Shown here piece by piece: positions 52,663 through 62,300 of a stretch of 64,000 nucleotides of DNA. Below the pieces are notes generated by a model. The model worked only from the letters and a program-made list of their open reading frames with translations, searched no databases and was not told the origin of the DNA. The DNA is from Bradyrhizobium sp. AZCC 1721 (GTDB lineage Bacteria; Pseudomonadota; Alphaproteobacteria; Rhizobiales; Xanthobacteraceae): assembly GCF_036924715.1 (NCBI RefSeq), contig NZ_JAZHSB010000001.1, positions 4,021,001-4,085,000 of the forward strand, written 5' to 3'. The position numbers and the translations under genes are program-made. The number at the start of each line of letters is the position of its first letter. The stretch's first letter is position 1.

Positions 52663-55089
52663 TCAGCATCGGCCCGGCAGGCACCCCCTGGCCGCGGCCG
52701 CCGGAGCCGGCGCCGCACGCGGTGCAGCCATCGGCGGTGGTGCGGCCACACGCGCGGGTGCCGGGGGTGGTGCGGCCATCCTTGGTGGAGGCGGTGGCGG
52801 CGCAGCCATCCTCGGCGGAGGCGGTGGCGGCGCGGCCATCCTCGGTGGAGGCGGTGGCGGCGCGGCCATCCTCGGTGGAGGCGGTGGGGGTGCAGCCATC
52901 CGCGGCGGCGGGGCCGGCGGCGCAGCCATCCTCGGTGGAGGCGACGGTGCGGCCATCCTCGCCGGTGGAGGCGGCGCGGCCATCCTGGGCGGGGGCGATG
53001 CCGGGGCTACTCGCGCTGCCGGCGGTGGCGGGGGCCTTGCCACATGCGCCGCAGACGGTGGCGTGCCACGCCTCAGCTCAGGTTGTAGTTGAGGTTTTGG
53101 CGCAACCGCAGCAGCCGGCCTTGATGGCGCGGCGGCGCTGGGTGGCGGCGCAACCGCGGGCTGCCGGCCTGCCGGAGCCGCAGGAGCCGTCGCGCCAACG
53201 GCCGGCCGCGCACCGACCGCGCCGGGTGCAGTGGGCGCCGCTGTTCCTCCCGGGCGCAACGCACCCGGCGCCGGCCTTGCGTTCGGATTGACGGCGGCGC
53301 TCGGGGGCGCGGCTGGCGCGCCCCTGGCGCCCGGAACCGGCAGGGCGTTGGTCCTCGGCGGGGTCTGTGTCGACGGCAGCGCGGCTGGTGCGTTCGCCGG
53401 CTGCACCGCGCCCGGCCGTCCGGTCTGCCCGGAGGGAGCGGCGGGCAAACCGGTCCTCACGGCAGGATTGATCGCTGCGCTTGACGGCACCGGCGCTCTG
53501 CCCTGCTGGATCAAGGTGGCCCGTTGCGCCACGGCAGGCGGCAGCGTCGGTGTGGCGCCACCAACCTGGCCCGGCGCAACCACCCTCGCCGCCGGGGAGC
53601 CGGGACGTCCCCTGTCGCCAAGTCCCGCCGCAGGCAAAGTGGGCTGCGGCCTGTTGATGACGTTGTTGATCACGGCCCGGTTGTGGATGTTGGCAAAGAT
53701 GATGTTGTTCGGCGGCGGCGCGACATAGCGCGGCGGCCTCACATAGACCGGTATCGGCACAAAGATCGGCTGCGGCAGGATGAACAGCCCGATCGGCGGC
53801 GCTGGCGGCTCCAGTACCACGAAATCATCCGGCGGCGGCGGCAGGTAGTAGACCGGCGCCGGCGGCGGCGGGACAAAATCGAATTCGGGATCGCTGAACA
53901 CCAGCACGGGACGATCGACATAGATGATCTCGTCCGGCGGCGGCGGCGGCACGTCGTAATCGATCACATCGAATGTCGGCGGCGGCTCGACCGGCGCAGT
54001 GAGAATGACCAGCCGGCGGCGCGCGTCGGCCGCATGAGGCCCGCGCGGGTAGCGTTGCAGATACGACCAATAGGCGTTCGGGGTGTCGGCGCGGTAGGTG
54101 CGGCGCCAGGTGATCGCTTCGCGCCGTGCCGCAGCGATCGCCCTCACCCGCTTCGCCATGGGATCGTCGGGATAGGCGGCGAGAAAATCCTCATAGGCCG
54201 GCAGCGTGTCGCGCTCCAGCGCCGCGGTGTAAGCGTCCTGCGCGCCGAGATCACGGATCGGTTTGCTGCGGATGGCGGCGACCTGATCCGGCGGCGCCGG
54301 GGCGGGCGCATCCGGTGAGCGCTCAAAGAACGTGAAGCTAGCGTCGACCTTCTGGCTGTCCCAGGGCACCTGCGCGCCCTTGCTGGCTTCGTTGACGCGA
54401 AGCCGGACGCGATTGAAAACCTCCGGCAGCGGCAATCCACCGGTCCGGATCATCTCGGCCAGCGATTGGGCGTAGATGCCGTACGGTCCTTGCTCGGCAG
54501 GCGCTACCGTCCCGGGCGCCGCGTTGAACGCGATCAGCATATGCGGGTCGGCCTCGACCAGAGCGAGACCGCTTGCGATCTGTCCCTCGACGAACGGCTG
54601 CTGCCGCGCCGCGTCCAGCACGACGATTCCGGCCTTCAACGGGAGCGAGGCGAGTTGGCGGATGTAGTCGCCGGTCCGCAACGCCTCGGTCGGAACATCG
54701 GTATCCCGGTTGATCGCGGAATCGACCGGCACGAAATAGTTCTCGCCGGCCAATTGCAGCCCGTAACCGGCCAAATAGACCATCGCGACCGTGTCCGGCC
54801 CCGAGCTTTCGGCCTTCTGGATGAAGTCGCGGAAACTCTTGCGCAGCGTGTCGCCATCGAGGTCGCGGGCGCCGATCACGTCGAATCCCGCCGCCTGCAA
54901 GGTTTGGGCGATCAGGCCGGCATCGTTGGCCGCGGTTGCCAGCGGCGATTTCGCATAAGCGGCATTGCCGACCACCAGCGCGATGCGCTTTTCCTGCTGT
55001 TGCGCAGCGGCGGAGGTCAAATGACCGGCCAGACCGGACATCGCGACGAGACACACCGAGAGGATCGACAAACTTCTTACTACCCGCAT
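52663..55089 (-). CDS. Caspase-fold (peptidase C14-like) protein lacking the catalytic dyad
   Basis: 808 residues. Signal peptide about 1-30. Residues about 34-260 match the C14 caspase-like fold (KRIALVVGNAAYAKSPLATA, NDAGLIAQTLQAAGFDVI). Where active relatives have GHG, this protein has LAGYGLQ (Tyr109 for His). Where they have LDACR, it has LDAARQQ (Ala161 for Cys). It is therefore almost certainly not a protease. A short helical repeat region (about 290-360) leads to a very long Pro-rich tail with tandem RMAAPPPPPP units near the end. It is probably a periplasmic or envelope scaffold. It is transcribed toward rpsB. Confidence 0.9.
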   Translation of the reverse strand: MRVVRSLSILSVCLVAMSGLAGHLTSAAAQQQEKRIALVVGNAAYAKSPLATAANDAGLIAQTLQAAGFDVIGARDLDGDTLRKSFRDFIQKAESSGPDTVAMVYLAGYGLQLAGENYFVPVDSAINRDTDVPTEALRTGDYIRQLASLPLKAGIVVLDAARQQPFVEGQIASGLALVEADPHMLIAFNAAPGTVAPAEQGPYGIYAQSLAEMIRTGGLPLPEVFNRVRLRVNEASKGAQVPWDSQKVDASFTFFERSPDAPAPAPPDQVAAIRSKPIRDLGAQDAYTAALERDTLPAYEDFLAAYPDDPMAKRVRAIAAARREAITWRRTYRADTPNAYWSYLQRYPRGPHAADARRRLVILTAPVEPPPTFDVIDYDVPPPPPDEIIYVDRPVLVFSDPEFDFVPPPPAPVYYLPPPPDDFVVLEPPAPPIGLFILPQPIFVPIPVYVRPPRYVAPPPNNIIFANIHNRAVINNVINRPQPTLPAAGLGDRGRPGSPAARVVAPGQVGGATPTLPPAVAQRATLIQQGRAPVPSSAAINPAVRTGLPAAPSGQTGRPGAVQPANAPAALPSTQTPPRTNALPVPGARGAPAAPPSAAVNPNARPAPGALRPGGTAAPTAPGAVGARPAVGATAPAAPAGRQPAVAPPPSAAAPSRPAAAVAPKPQLQPELRRGTPPSAAHVARPPPPPAARVAPASPPPRMAAPPPPARMAAPSPPPRMAAPPAPPPRMAAPPPPPPRMAAPPPPPPRMAAPPPPPPRMAAPPPPPPRMAAPPPAPARVAAPPPMAAPRAAPAPAAAARGCLPGRC
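52770..52995. repeat. Tandem 30-bp coding repeat (RMAAPPPPPP)
   Basis: About seven units of GGTGGAGGCGGTGGCG plus GCGGCCATCCTC (forward strand), which on the reverse strand encode ten-residue Pro-rich units; central units are nearly identical and outer ones degenerate. Copy number is likely to vary between strains by slippage. Confidence 0.85.
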
Positions 55090-55353
55090 GGGATCCCACC
55101 CTGTCTCCGCCCGCGCTGTATGAGACGCGCGTTAAGCTGAACCTTTCTTGAACAAATGCGCTCTCAGCAAGGCATGCTGCAAGTCAAATCGAGCCCGAAC
55201 GCCCTCGCCGCCCGGTTCCGGCACGGAGATTCGCATTGTCGCGGCCGCCCGGCGGGCGTATCCTTCCATCCTAATCGTGTTCGCCCGCATCGTGAGGCGA
55301 CTGCGCGAGTTCCTCCCGGTGTGCGGAATGCCCATGCAATGGAGGAAATCGTC

Positions 55354-55821
55354 ATGACCGTCGCCCCAACCCTGCAAAAATACCTGGATCAAAGCGTCAC
55401 CTACGACGTGATCCCTCATGCCCCCACGAAGTCATCGACGCGCACAGCAGAAGCCTGCCACGTGCCGGGCGATGCGCTGGCCAAGGCCGTCGTGCTGCGC
55501 CGCGACGGCGGCTACATGATGGCCGTTCTTCCGGCCTCCCATCACCTGCATCTGTCGACCCTGAAAAGTCAGCTCGGCCACAAGGTCGACCTGGCGAGCG
55601 AAAAAGAGATCGCGGAGCTGTTTGTCGACTGCGACATTGGAGCGATCCCGCCGGTTGGCGAGTGCTATGGGCTCGACGTCATCGTCGACGACAGCATCGA
55701 CCCGCGACGGGATATCTACATGGAGGCCGGCGATCATGCGACGCTGATCCGCATGGACGGCGAGCAATTCGCGCGACTTAACGCCAAGGCCTGGCGCGGC
55801 CACTTCAGCACGCACGATTGA
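55354..55821 (+). CDS. YbaK/EbsC-type aminoacyl-tRNA deacylase
   Basis: 155 residues from the ATG at 55354, behind GGAGG. YbaK-family proteins remove wrongly attached amino acids from tRNA. The fold is visible as SSTRTAEACHVPGDALAKAVVLRRDG (with the catalytic-type Lys), MMAVLPASHHLHLSTLKSQL and the GAIPPVGECYGLDVIVDDSI loop, a family signature. It is freestanding and not linked to a synthetase gene. Specificity (Cys, Pro, Ala) cannot be read from sequence. Confidence 0.87.
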   Translation: MTVAPTLQKYLDQSVTYDVIPHAPTKSSTRTAEACHVPGDALAKAVVLRRDGGYMMAVLPASHHLHLSTLKSQLGHKVDLASEKEIAELFVDCDIGAIPPVGECYGLDVIVDDSIDPRRDIYMEAGDHATLIRMDGEQFARLNAKAWRGHFSTHD

Positions 55822-55895
55822 GGCCGCTCGATCATGCCGACGCCCGCGTCGATCTCGACGCGGGCTGTACCCGTTAGCGCGAGGGCTGCCGCGCG

Positions 55896-56315
55896 TCAGT
55901 GATGGGCGGCAACGCTCTTCACGCATCCGGCCAGCAAATCATTGGGCGCCGAACGGCTGACGTCGCCCAGGCTGATCATGCCGACCATTCGCTTGCTCTT
56001 GTTGATCACCGGCAACCTGCGAACCTGCAGCGTCTCCATGTGATGGACGGCCTTGGCAAGGTCATCGTCCTCGCGGCAGCAATGGATGCCTTCGGTCATC
56101 ACGTCGCGCGCCTTCGCACGGCTGGGGTCGAACTTGCCGTCCGCAAGCCCTTTGCAGACGATGTCGCGATCGGTGACCATCCCGACCAGGTGGTCGTCCT
56201 CTCCGATCGGAATGCAGCCGATGTCATGTTCTCGCATCAGTTTCGCGACTTCGGTGATAGGCGTATCGGGGTTGACCCAGTCGACCCCCTTGTGCATCGC
56301 GTCTTTGACTTTCAT
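55896..56315 (-). CDS. Tandem CBS-domain protein
   Basis: 139 residues, essentially two CBS domains: MKVKDAMHKGVDWVNPDTPI... with LVGMVTDRDIV, then ARDVMTEGIHCCREDDDLAKA... with MVGMISLGDVS. Such stand-alone pairs bind adenine nucleotides and act as energy sensors or partners of other proteins. It has no membrane or catalytic domain. Upstream is a 191-base gap, and downstream it converges with the YbaK gene. Confidence 0.9.
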   Translation of the reverse strand: MKVKDAMHKGVDWVNPDTPITEVAKLMREHDIGCIPIGEDDHLVGMVTDRDIVCKGLADGKFDPSRAKARDVMTEGIHCCREDDDLAKAVHHMETLQVRRLPVINKSKRMVGMISLGDVSRSAPNDLLAGCVKSVAAHH

Positions 56316-56506
56316 GGCGGACCTCCGTAACTGCGATTTCAGGTAATACTCCCGTGATGCAGCACAGTTCCCCCTCGACTCGATTAAATGACGGCTTCGG
56401 GTAGGTCGGCATCGAAAAAGGCAATGACAACTTCTTGAATTCGCGAAACGTCGTTGCGCGGGTTTGAAGTGCCCCGCGCAACGCCGTCGCCCAAGTCAGA
56501 AGGATG

Positions 56507-58024
56507 TCAGAAGAAGCCGAGCTTCTTCGGGCTGTAGCTGACCAAGAGGTTCTTGGTCTGCTGGTAGTGGTCCAGCATCATCTTGTGGGTCTCGCGGCCG
56601 ACACCCGATTGCTTGTAACCGCCGAATGCGGCATGTGCCGGATAGGCGTGATAGCAATTGGTCCAGACGCGGCCCGCCTGGATGGCGCGGCCGAAGCGGT
56701 AGAGCCGGCTCCCATCGCGGCTCCAGATGCCGGCGCCGAGACCATAGAGCGTGTCGTTGGCGATCGCGAGCGCTTCGTCGTCATCCTTGAAGGTCGTGAC
56801 CGAAACGACCGGTCCGAAGATCTCTTCCTGGAAGATGCGCATCTTGTTGTTGCCCTTGAACACCGTCGGCTTGACGTAGAAGCCGCCGGCGAGGTCGCCC
56901 GGCAGTTCGTTGCGCGCCCCGCCGGTTAGCACCTGCGCCCCCTCCCCGCGGCCGATATCGATATAGGACAGGATCTTGTGCAGTTGCTCGGAAGATGCCT
57001 GCGCGCCGATCATGGTCGCTGGATCGAGCGGGTCGCCCTGCACGATCGCCTCGACCCGCTTCAACGCCCGCTCCATGAAGCGGTCGAAGATCGATTCATG
57101 GATCAGCGCGCGGCTCGGACAGGTGCAGACTTCGCCCTGGTTGAACGCGAACATGACGAAGCCTTCGATCGCCTTGTCGAAGAACTCGTCATCCTCGGCA
57201 GTGACGTCCTTGAAGAAGATGTTGGGCGACTTGCCGCCGAGTTCGAGCGTCACCGGAATGAGGTTCTGGCTGGCATATTGCATGATCAGCCGGCCCGTCG
57301 ATGTTTCCCCGGTGAAGGCAATCTTGGAAATGCGCGGCGATGAGGCCAGTGGCTTGCCGGCCTCTAGGCCGAAGCCGTTGACGATATTGAGCACGCCGGG
57401 CGGCAAGAGGTCGCCGATCAAGCCTGCCCACACCATGATCGCCGCCGGGGTCTGTTCGGCCGGCTTCAGCACGACGCAGTTTCCGGCAGCCAACGCCGGC
57501 GCGAGTTTCCAGCACGCCATCAGCAGCGGGAAGTTCCAGGGAATGATCTGGCCGACGACGCCGAGCGGCTCGTGGAAATGATAGGCGACGGTATCGTGAT
57601 CGATTTCGGATAGGCTGCCTTCCTGGGCGCGGATGGCGCCGGCGAAGTAGCGGAAATGGTCGATGGCGAGCGGAATGTCGGCAGCGGTGGTCTCGCGGAT
57701 CGGCTTGCCGTTGTCCCAGGTTTCGGCGAGCGCAAGCAGATCGAGGTTTTCCTCCATGCGATCGGCGATACAGTTCAGGATCAGCGCGCGTTCCGCGACG
57801 CTGGTGCGGCCCCAGGCTTCCTTGGCAGCGTGCGCCGCGTCGAGCGCATCTTCGATGTCCTTGTCGTCAGAGCGCGCGACCTCGCAAAGCAGCCGGCCGT
57901 TGACCGGCGAGAAATTCTCGAAATAGCGGCCCGAGCGCGGCTCGGCCCATTTTCCGTTGAAGTAGTTCCCGTATCGCCTTTCGAACGGGGCCTTCGCAGT
58001 TCGTGAAAATTCGACCTTGTTCAT
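56507..58024 (-). CDS. NAD-dependent aldehyde dehydrogenase (AldB/ExaC-like)
   Basis: 505 residues. The catalytic Cys is in FNQGEVCTCPSR (about residue 300) and the general base Glu in LELGGKSPN. NAD-binding motifs IPWNFPL and FTGETSTGR are complete. AALDHAF...FHEPLGVVGQIIPW-type features place it with AldB/ExaC acetaldehyde dehydrogenases that act after alcohol oxidation. The AcoR-like regulator gene lies immediately upstream in the same orientation, with a perfect 18-bp palindrome between them. Expression in response to an alcohol or aldehyde is therefore likely. Confidence 0.93.
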   Translation of the reverse strand: MNKVEFSRTAKAPFERRYGNYFNGKWAEPRSGRYFENFSPVNGRLLCEVARSDDKDIEDALDAAHAAKEAWGRTSVAERALILNCIADRMEENLDLLALAETWDNGKPIRETTAADIPLAIDHFRYFAGAIRAQEGSLSEIDHDTVAYHFHEPLGVVGQIIPWNFPLLMACWKLAPALAAGNCVVLKPAEQTPAAIMVWAGLIGDLLPPGVLNIVNGFGLEAGKPLASSPRISKIAFTGETSTGRLIMQYASQNLIPVTLELGGKSPNIFFKDVTAEDDEFFDKAIEGFVMFAFNQGEVCTCPSRALIHESIFDRFMERALKRVEAIVQGDPLDPATMIGAQASSEQLHKILSYIDIGRGEGAQVLTGGARNELPGDLAGGFYVKPTVFKGNNKMRIFQEEIFGPVVSVTTFKDDDEALAIANDTLYGLGAGIWSRDGSRLYRFGRAIQAGRVWTNCYHAYPAHAAFGGYKQSGVGRETHKMMLDHYQQTKNLLVSYSPKKLGFF

Positions 58025-58126
58025 GGCTGTTCCTCGCTATGGCGTCGCTGAATGCGGCGCTCGGAAAAAACCATGGCGAAGGCCGGTTTTGCTGTCTGCC
58101 CACCGAAACCGGATCGCGGGGGCGTG

Positions 58127-58144
58127 TGTCGCAGAACTGCGACA
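58127..58144. promoter_or_regulatory. Perfect palindrome upstream of aldehyde dehydrogenase
   Basis: TGTCGCAG-AA-CTGCGACA, 103 bases before the dehydrogenase ATG and just after the regulator stop. It is probably the binding site of the AcoR-like regulator. A weak GG-N10-GC pattern (reverse strand, about 58090-58105) might be a sigma-54 -24/-12 element, but that is not convincing. Confidence 0.55.
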
Positions 58145-58161
58145 GTCGAACGGGAGAATCT

Positions 58162-59122
58162 TTAGTGAGCGCGATGGAGGTCGAGGCGCCGCAGCTTCCG
58201 GTGCAGGGTCGCGCGGCTGATGCCGAGCGCCTCGGCGGCGGCCGAAACGTTGCCGCCGCTGCGCGCCAGCGCCCGCTGCACGGCCGCCCGCTCGGCCTGG
58301 TCGAGATCGCGAGCCGGACTGGACGCGCCGCCGAGCAGGTCCGCCGCCGGCAACGGCTTCTTCAGAAAATCCCGCGTCGCCGAGCGCCAGCCGCGCCGAA
58401 CGCGTTGCACCGATGACGAGGTCATCGGCATCGACCGCGATCAGCCCGCCGCCGCGATTGATGTCGGGCGCAAACAGGAAGCGGGCGCTCGGAAACGCCA
58501 GCCGGAAATTCTCCGTCTCGATCCGGCGGGCGGCATCGCTGACCGCCACCGCAATCAGATTGACGAACCCTTCCGTGAGGTCGGCGCGGCAGGAAGACAC
58601 GTCGAGCGCGGCGGCCAGCCTGCCCTCGTGGTCGTAGATCGGCGCCGACGTGCAGCTCAAAAGCGTGTTGCGCGCGTAAAAGTGCTGGTCGCGATGGACG
58701 GTGAGCGCGCGCTGCTCGGCCAGACACGTTCCGATGCCGTTGGTGCCCTCACACTCCTCGCTCCAGACCGTCCCGGTCCACAAACCCCACGCCCTGAACG
58801 TCTCGTCGTCGGACGCGGCGCCGCGCCGGTCGACAGGCACGCCGTTGCGATCAGCCAGCAGCACGCAACAGCCGACGCCGCCGACGGCAAGAAACAGCCG
58901 GTCGAGATTGGATTGCGCGGCGCGAACCAGCGGCTCGATCTGCCGGCGCGCCAATTCGAATTCGGCCTGGCTCAATCGGCGCGGCAGATTGCATTCGGCG
59001 GGGTCGAGGCGATGAAAATTCGACGACCGGCGCCAGGAAGCAACCACAGCTGACGTGGCAGCCGAGCCATGCGCGACTGTCGCCTGCACCTGATCGGCAT
59101 GGTGTTTGGTGGTCTGCGCCAC
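58162..59122 (-). pseudogene. AcoR-like regulator without AAA+ domain, frameshifted
   Basis: From a GTG at 59122 (behind GGAGG) one frame encodes about 250 residues with a GAF sensor (GGVGCCVLLADRNGVPVDRRG, ECEGTNGIGTCLAEQRAL). The next frame then encodes the Fis-type HTH_8 (GGNVSAAAEALGISRATLHRKLRRL). Removing one base from the AAAA at 58366-58369 joins them as LALGDAGFLKKPLPAADLL. The rebuilt protein of about 319 residues has no AAA+ ATPase between GAF and HTH, so it cannot activate sigma-54 polymerase in the classical way. As written, the HTH is lost. It precedes an aldehyde dehydrogenase it presumably controls. Confidence 0.8.
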
Positions 59123-59311
59123 GCTCCATCCTCCCGGAATGCAACCCTACCCGGCGGGCGTGACATAGCGAATTGATCTGGATCAAACGAGGGCGACCTT
59201 GGTCTATCTCGCGTCAAGCTGCAGGGGGCCGCGGCCATCACGGCGATGATGCTGACACAAATTGGCAGTATATCGTCTCAGCCAAGCGCTATCCGCGCCG
59301 CTCCGGCCCGC

Positions 59312-62300
59312 CTACAGCGTCTGCACATCCACCACGCCGGCAACCGCCTTGATCGCGCCCGCGATCTGCGGCGAGACCTTGAAGCGGCCCGGCAGCTTCA
59401 TCTCCACCTCGGTCTGCAGATCAAGCATGATGACGAGCGAGACGTCGCCATCAGCGCCCCCCGACGGCGCGGGCGCAGGCTTCGCCGGCAGGCCCTTGGC
59501 CGAACCGTTTTGCGCCGATGCTTCAGGCATGTTGAGCCGCCGCGCAATCGAATCCAGCGGTTTGGTGTCGCGAACGAAAATCCGCAGGCCCTTCTGGGTT
59601 TTGGCCGCGGCGTCATCCAGCGGCTCGGCATGCAGCACCCGCGCGCGCACGTCTTCGCCCTGCAACTCGGCGCCGAGCTGCAGCAATACGGCCGCCCCCG
59701 GCTCCAGCACATCGCGGTATTGCGCCAGGCCTTCGGAAAACAGCACGGCCTCGAAATGTCCGGTCGGATCCGACAGGCCCATGATGCCCATCTTGTTGCC
59801 GGTCTTGGTGCGGCGCTCCATGCGCGACACCACGGTGGCCGCAACCCTGCCCGCCGTCGCACCGGTCTTCACGGCACGCGAGAATTCCGCCCAGGACTGC
59901 ACCCGCAGCCGCTTCAACACGGTGGCGTAGTCGTCGAGCGGATGGCCAGACAGGAAGAAGCCGACGGCATCGTATTCGCGGCGGAGTTTTTCGGCCGGCA
60001 ACCAGGGCTCGATCTGCGGCAGCATGATGGTCGGCGCGTCGGCAGCATTGCCGAACATGTCGTTCTGACCGATCGTTGCGGCTTCGTGGCTGCGCTGACA
60101 GGCGGCGAGAATCGCGTCCGCCCCGGCAAAGACACGGGCACGGTTCGACTCCAGCGTATCGAATGCGCCGGCCGCGGCGAGGCTTTCGATGATGCGCTTG
60201 TTGATCGCGCGCGGATTGACGCGGGCGGCGAAATCCGCAAGCGAGGTGAAGGCGCCCTTCTTGCGCTCCTCCACGATCTGCTCGACCGCCTGCAGGCCGA
60301 CGCCCTTCAGCGCCGCGAGCGCGTAGTAGATGGTTTTTTCGCCGACCTCGAAGGTGGCGCCCGAACGGTTGATGTTCGGTGCCTCGACCTTGATGCCGAG
60401 CCGCTGCGCCTCGGCGCGAAACTCCGAGAGCTTATCGGTGTTGTTGAGTTCGAGCGTCATCGACGCCGCCAGAAACTCCACCGGGTAATGCGCCTTCATG
60501 TAGGCGGTGTGGTAGGACACCAGCGCGTAAGCCGCGGCGTGGCTCTTGTTGAAGCCGTAGTCGGCGAATTTGGCGAGCAGTTCGAAGATCGTGTCCGCCT
60601 GCCCTTTCGGCACGCCGTTCTTGACGGCGCCGGCAACGAAGATCGCTCGCTGCTTCTCCATCTCGGCGCGGATCTTCTTGCCCATCGCGCGGCGCAGCAG
60701 GTCGGCGTCGCCGAGCGAATAGCCGGCCATCACCTGCGCGATCTGCATCACCTGTTCCTGGTAGATGATGACGCCGAACGTCTCTTTCAGGATCGGCTCC
60801 AGGATCGGATGCAGATATTCCGGCTCCTCGTCGCCGTGCTTGCGCGCGCAATAGGTCGGGATGTTGGCCATCGGACCCGGGCGATAGAGCGCCACCAGCG
60901 CGATGATGTCCTCGAACCGGTCGGGGCGCATGTCGATCAGCGCGCGCCGCATGCCCTGGCTTTCCACCTGGAACACGCCGACCACATCGCCCCGCGCCAG
61001 CATCTGGTAACTCGGCGCATCATCGATCGGCAGCGTCGCCAGGTCGACATGGATGTTGCGCTGTTTGAGCAGTTTCACCGCGACGTCAAGCACGGTCAGC
61101 GTCTTCAGGCCGAGGAAGTCGAACTTCACGAGCCCGGCCGGCTCGACCCATTTCATGTTGAACTGGGTCACCGGCATGTCGGACTTGGGATCGCGATAGA
61201 GCGGCACCAGTTCGCTTAAAGGTCGGTCGCCGATCACGATGCCGGCAGCGTGGGTCGAGGCGTGGCGCGTCAGTCCTTCGAGGCGCTGGGCGATGTCAAA
61301 GGCGCGCGCGACCACCGGGTCCTCGTCGCGGAACGCCTGCAGCTTCGGTTCACCCTCGATCGCCTGCGCCAACGTCACCGGCGCGGCAGGATTTTGCGGC
61401 ACAAGTTTTGTCAGCTTATCGACTTGGCCGTAGGGCATCTGCAGCACGCGGCCGACGTCGCGCAGCACGCCGCGCGCCTGCAGCGTTCCGAAGGTGATGA
61501 TCTGCGCCACCTGATCGCGGCCATAGCGCTGCTGCACGTAGTCGATCACCTCGCCGCGGCGGTCCTGGCAGAAGTCGATGTCGAAGTCCGGCATCGAGAC
61601 GCGTTCGGGGTTGAGGAAGCGCTCGAACAGCAGCCCAAAGCGAATGGGATCGAGGTCGGTGATGGTGAGCGCGTACGCGACCAGCGAGCCGGCGCCGGAG
61701 CCGCGGCCCGGACCGACCGGAATGTCGTGGGCCTTGGCCCATTTGATGAAGTCCGAGACGATCAGAAAGTAGCCCGCATAGTTCATGCGGTTGATGACGT
61801 CGATTTCGAAGGCGAGACGCTTCTGGTATTCCTCTTCCGTCGCGCCGGGCGACAGGCCATGAACCTGGAGACGCCGTGCGAGCCCCGCCTCGGCCTGACG
61901 CTTCAGCTCCACGGCTTCTTCGGTTGCCGCGTCGGAGCCCGAATCGGCGCCGACGGTGAAACGCGGCAGGATCGGTTTTCTTGTCTTCGGCCGAAACGAG
62001 CAGCGTTCGGCGATCTCGATCGTGGAGGCCAGCGCTTCCGGAATGTCGGCAAACAGCACCGCCATTTCGGCGCGGGTCTTGAAGCGGTGATCAGGGGTGA
62101 GCTGCTCGCGGTCGGTCTCGGCGATCAGCTTGCCGCCAGCGATGCACAACAACGCATCATGGGCCTCGTAATCGTCGTTCGATGCGAAATATGGCTCGTT
62201 GGTCGCGACCAGCGGCAGGCCCTTGGCGTAAGCGAGATCGATCAGGCCGGCCTCGACGCGACGCTCCTTGTCGATGCCATGGCGCTGCAATTCGACATAG

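Noticed and set aside
58085..58110. Sigma-54 promoter for the aldehyde dehydrogenase
   Set aside because: Only the invariant GG-N10-GC spacing fits; the rest departs from TGGCAC-N5-TTGCA, and the palindrome would be too close to act as an enhancer.
59246..61219. 657-codon forward ORF opposite dnaE
   Set aside because: Arg/His-rich antisense shadow; dnaE on the other strand is a full-length conserved polymerase.
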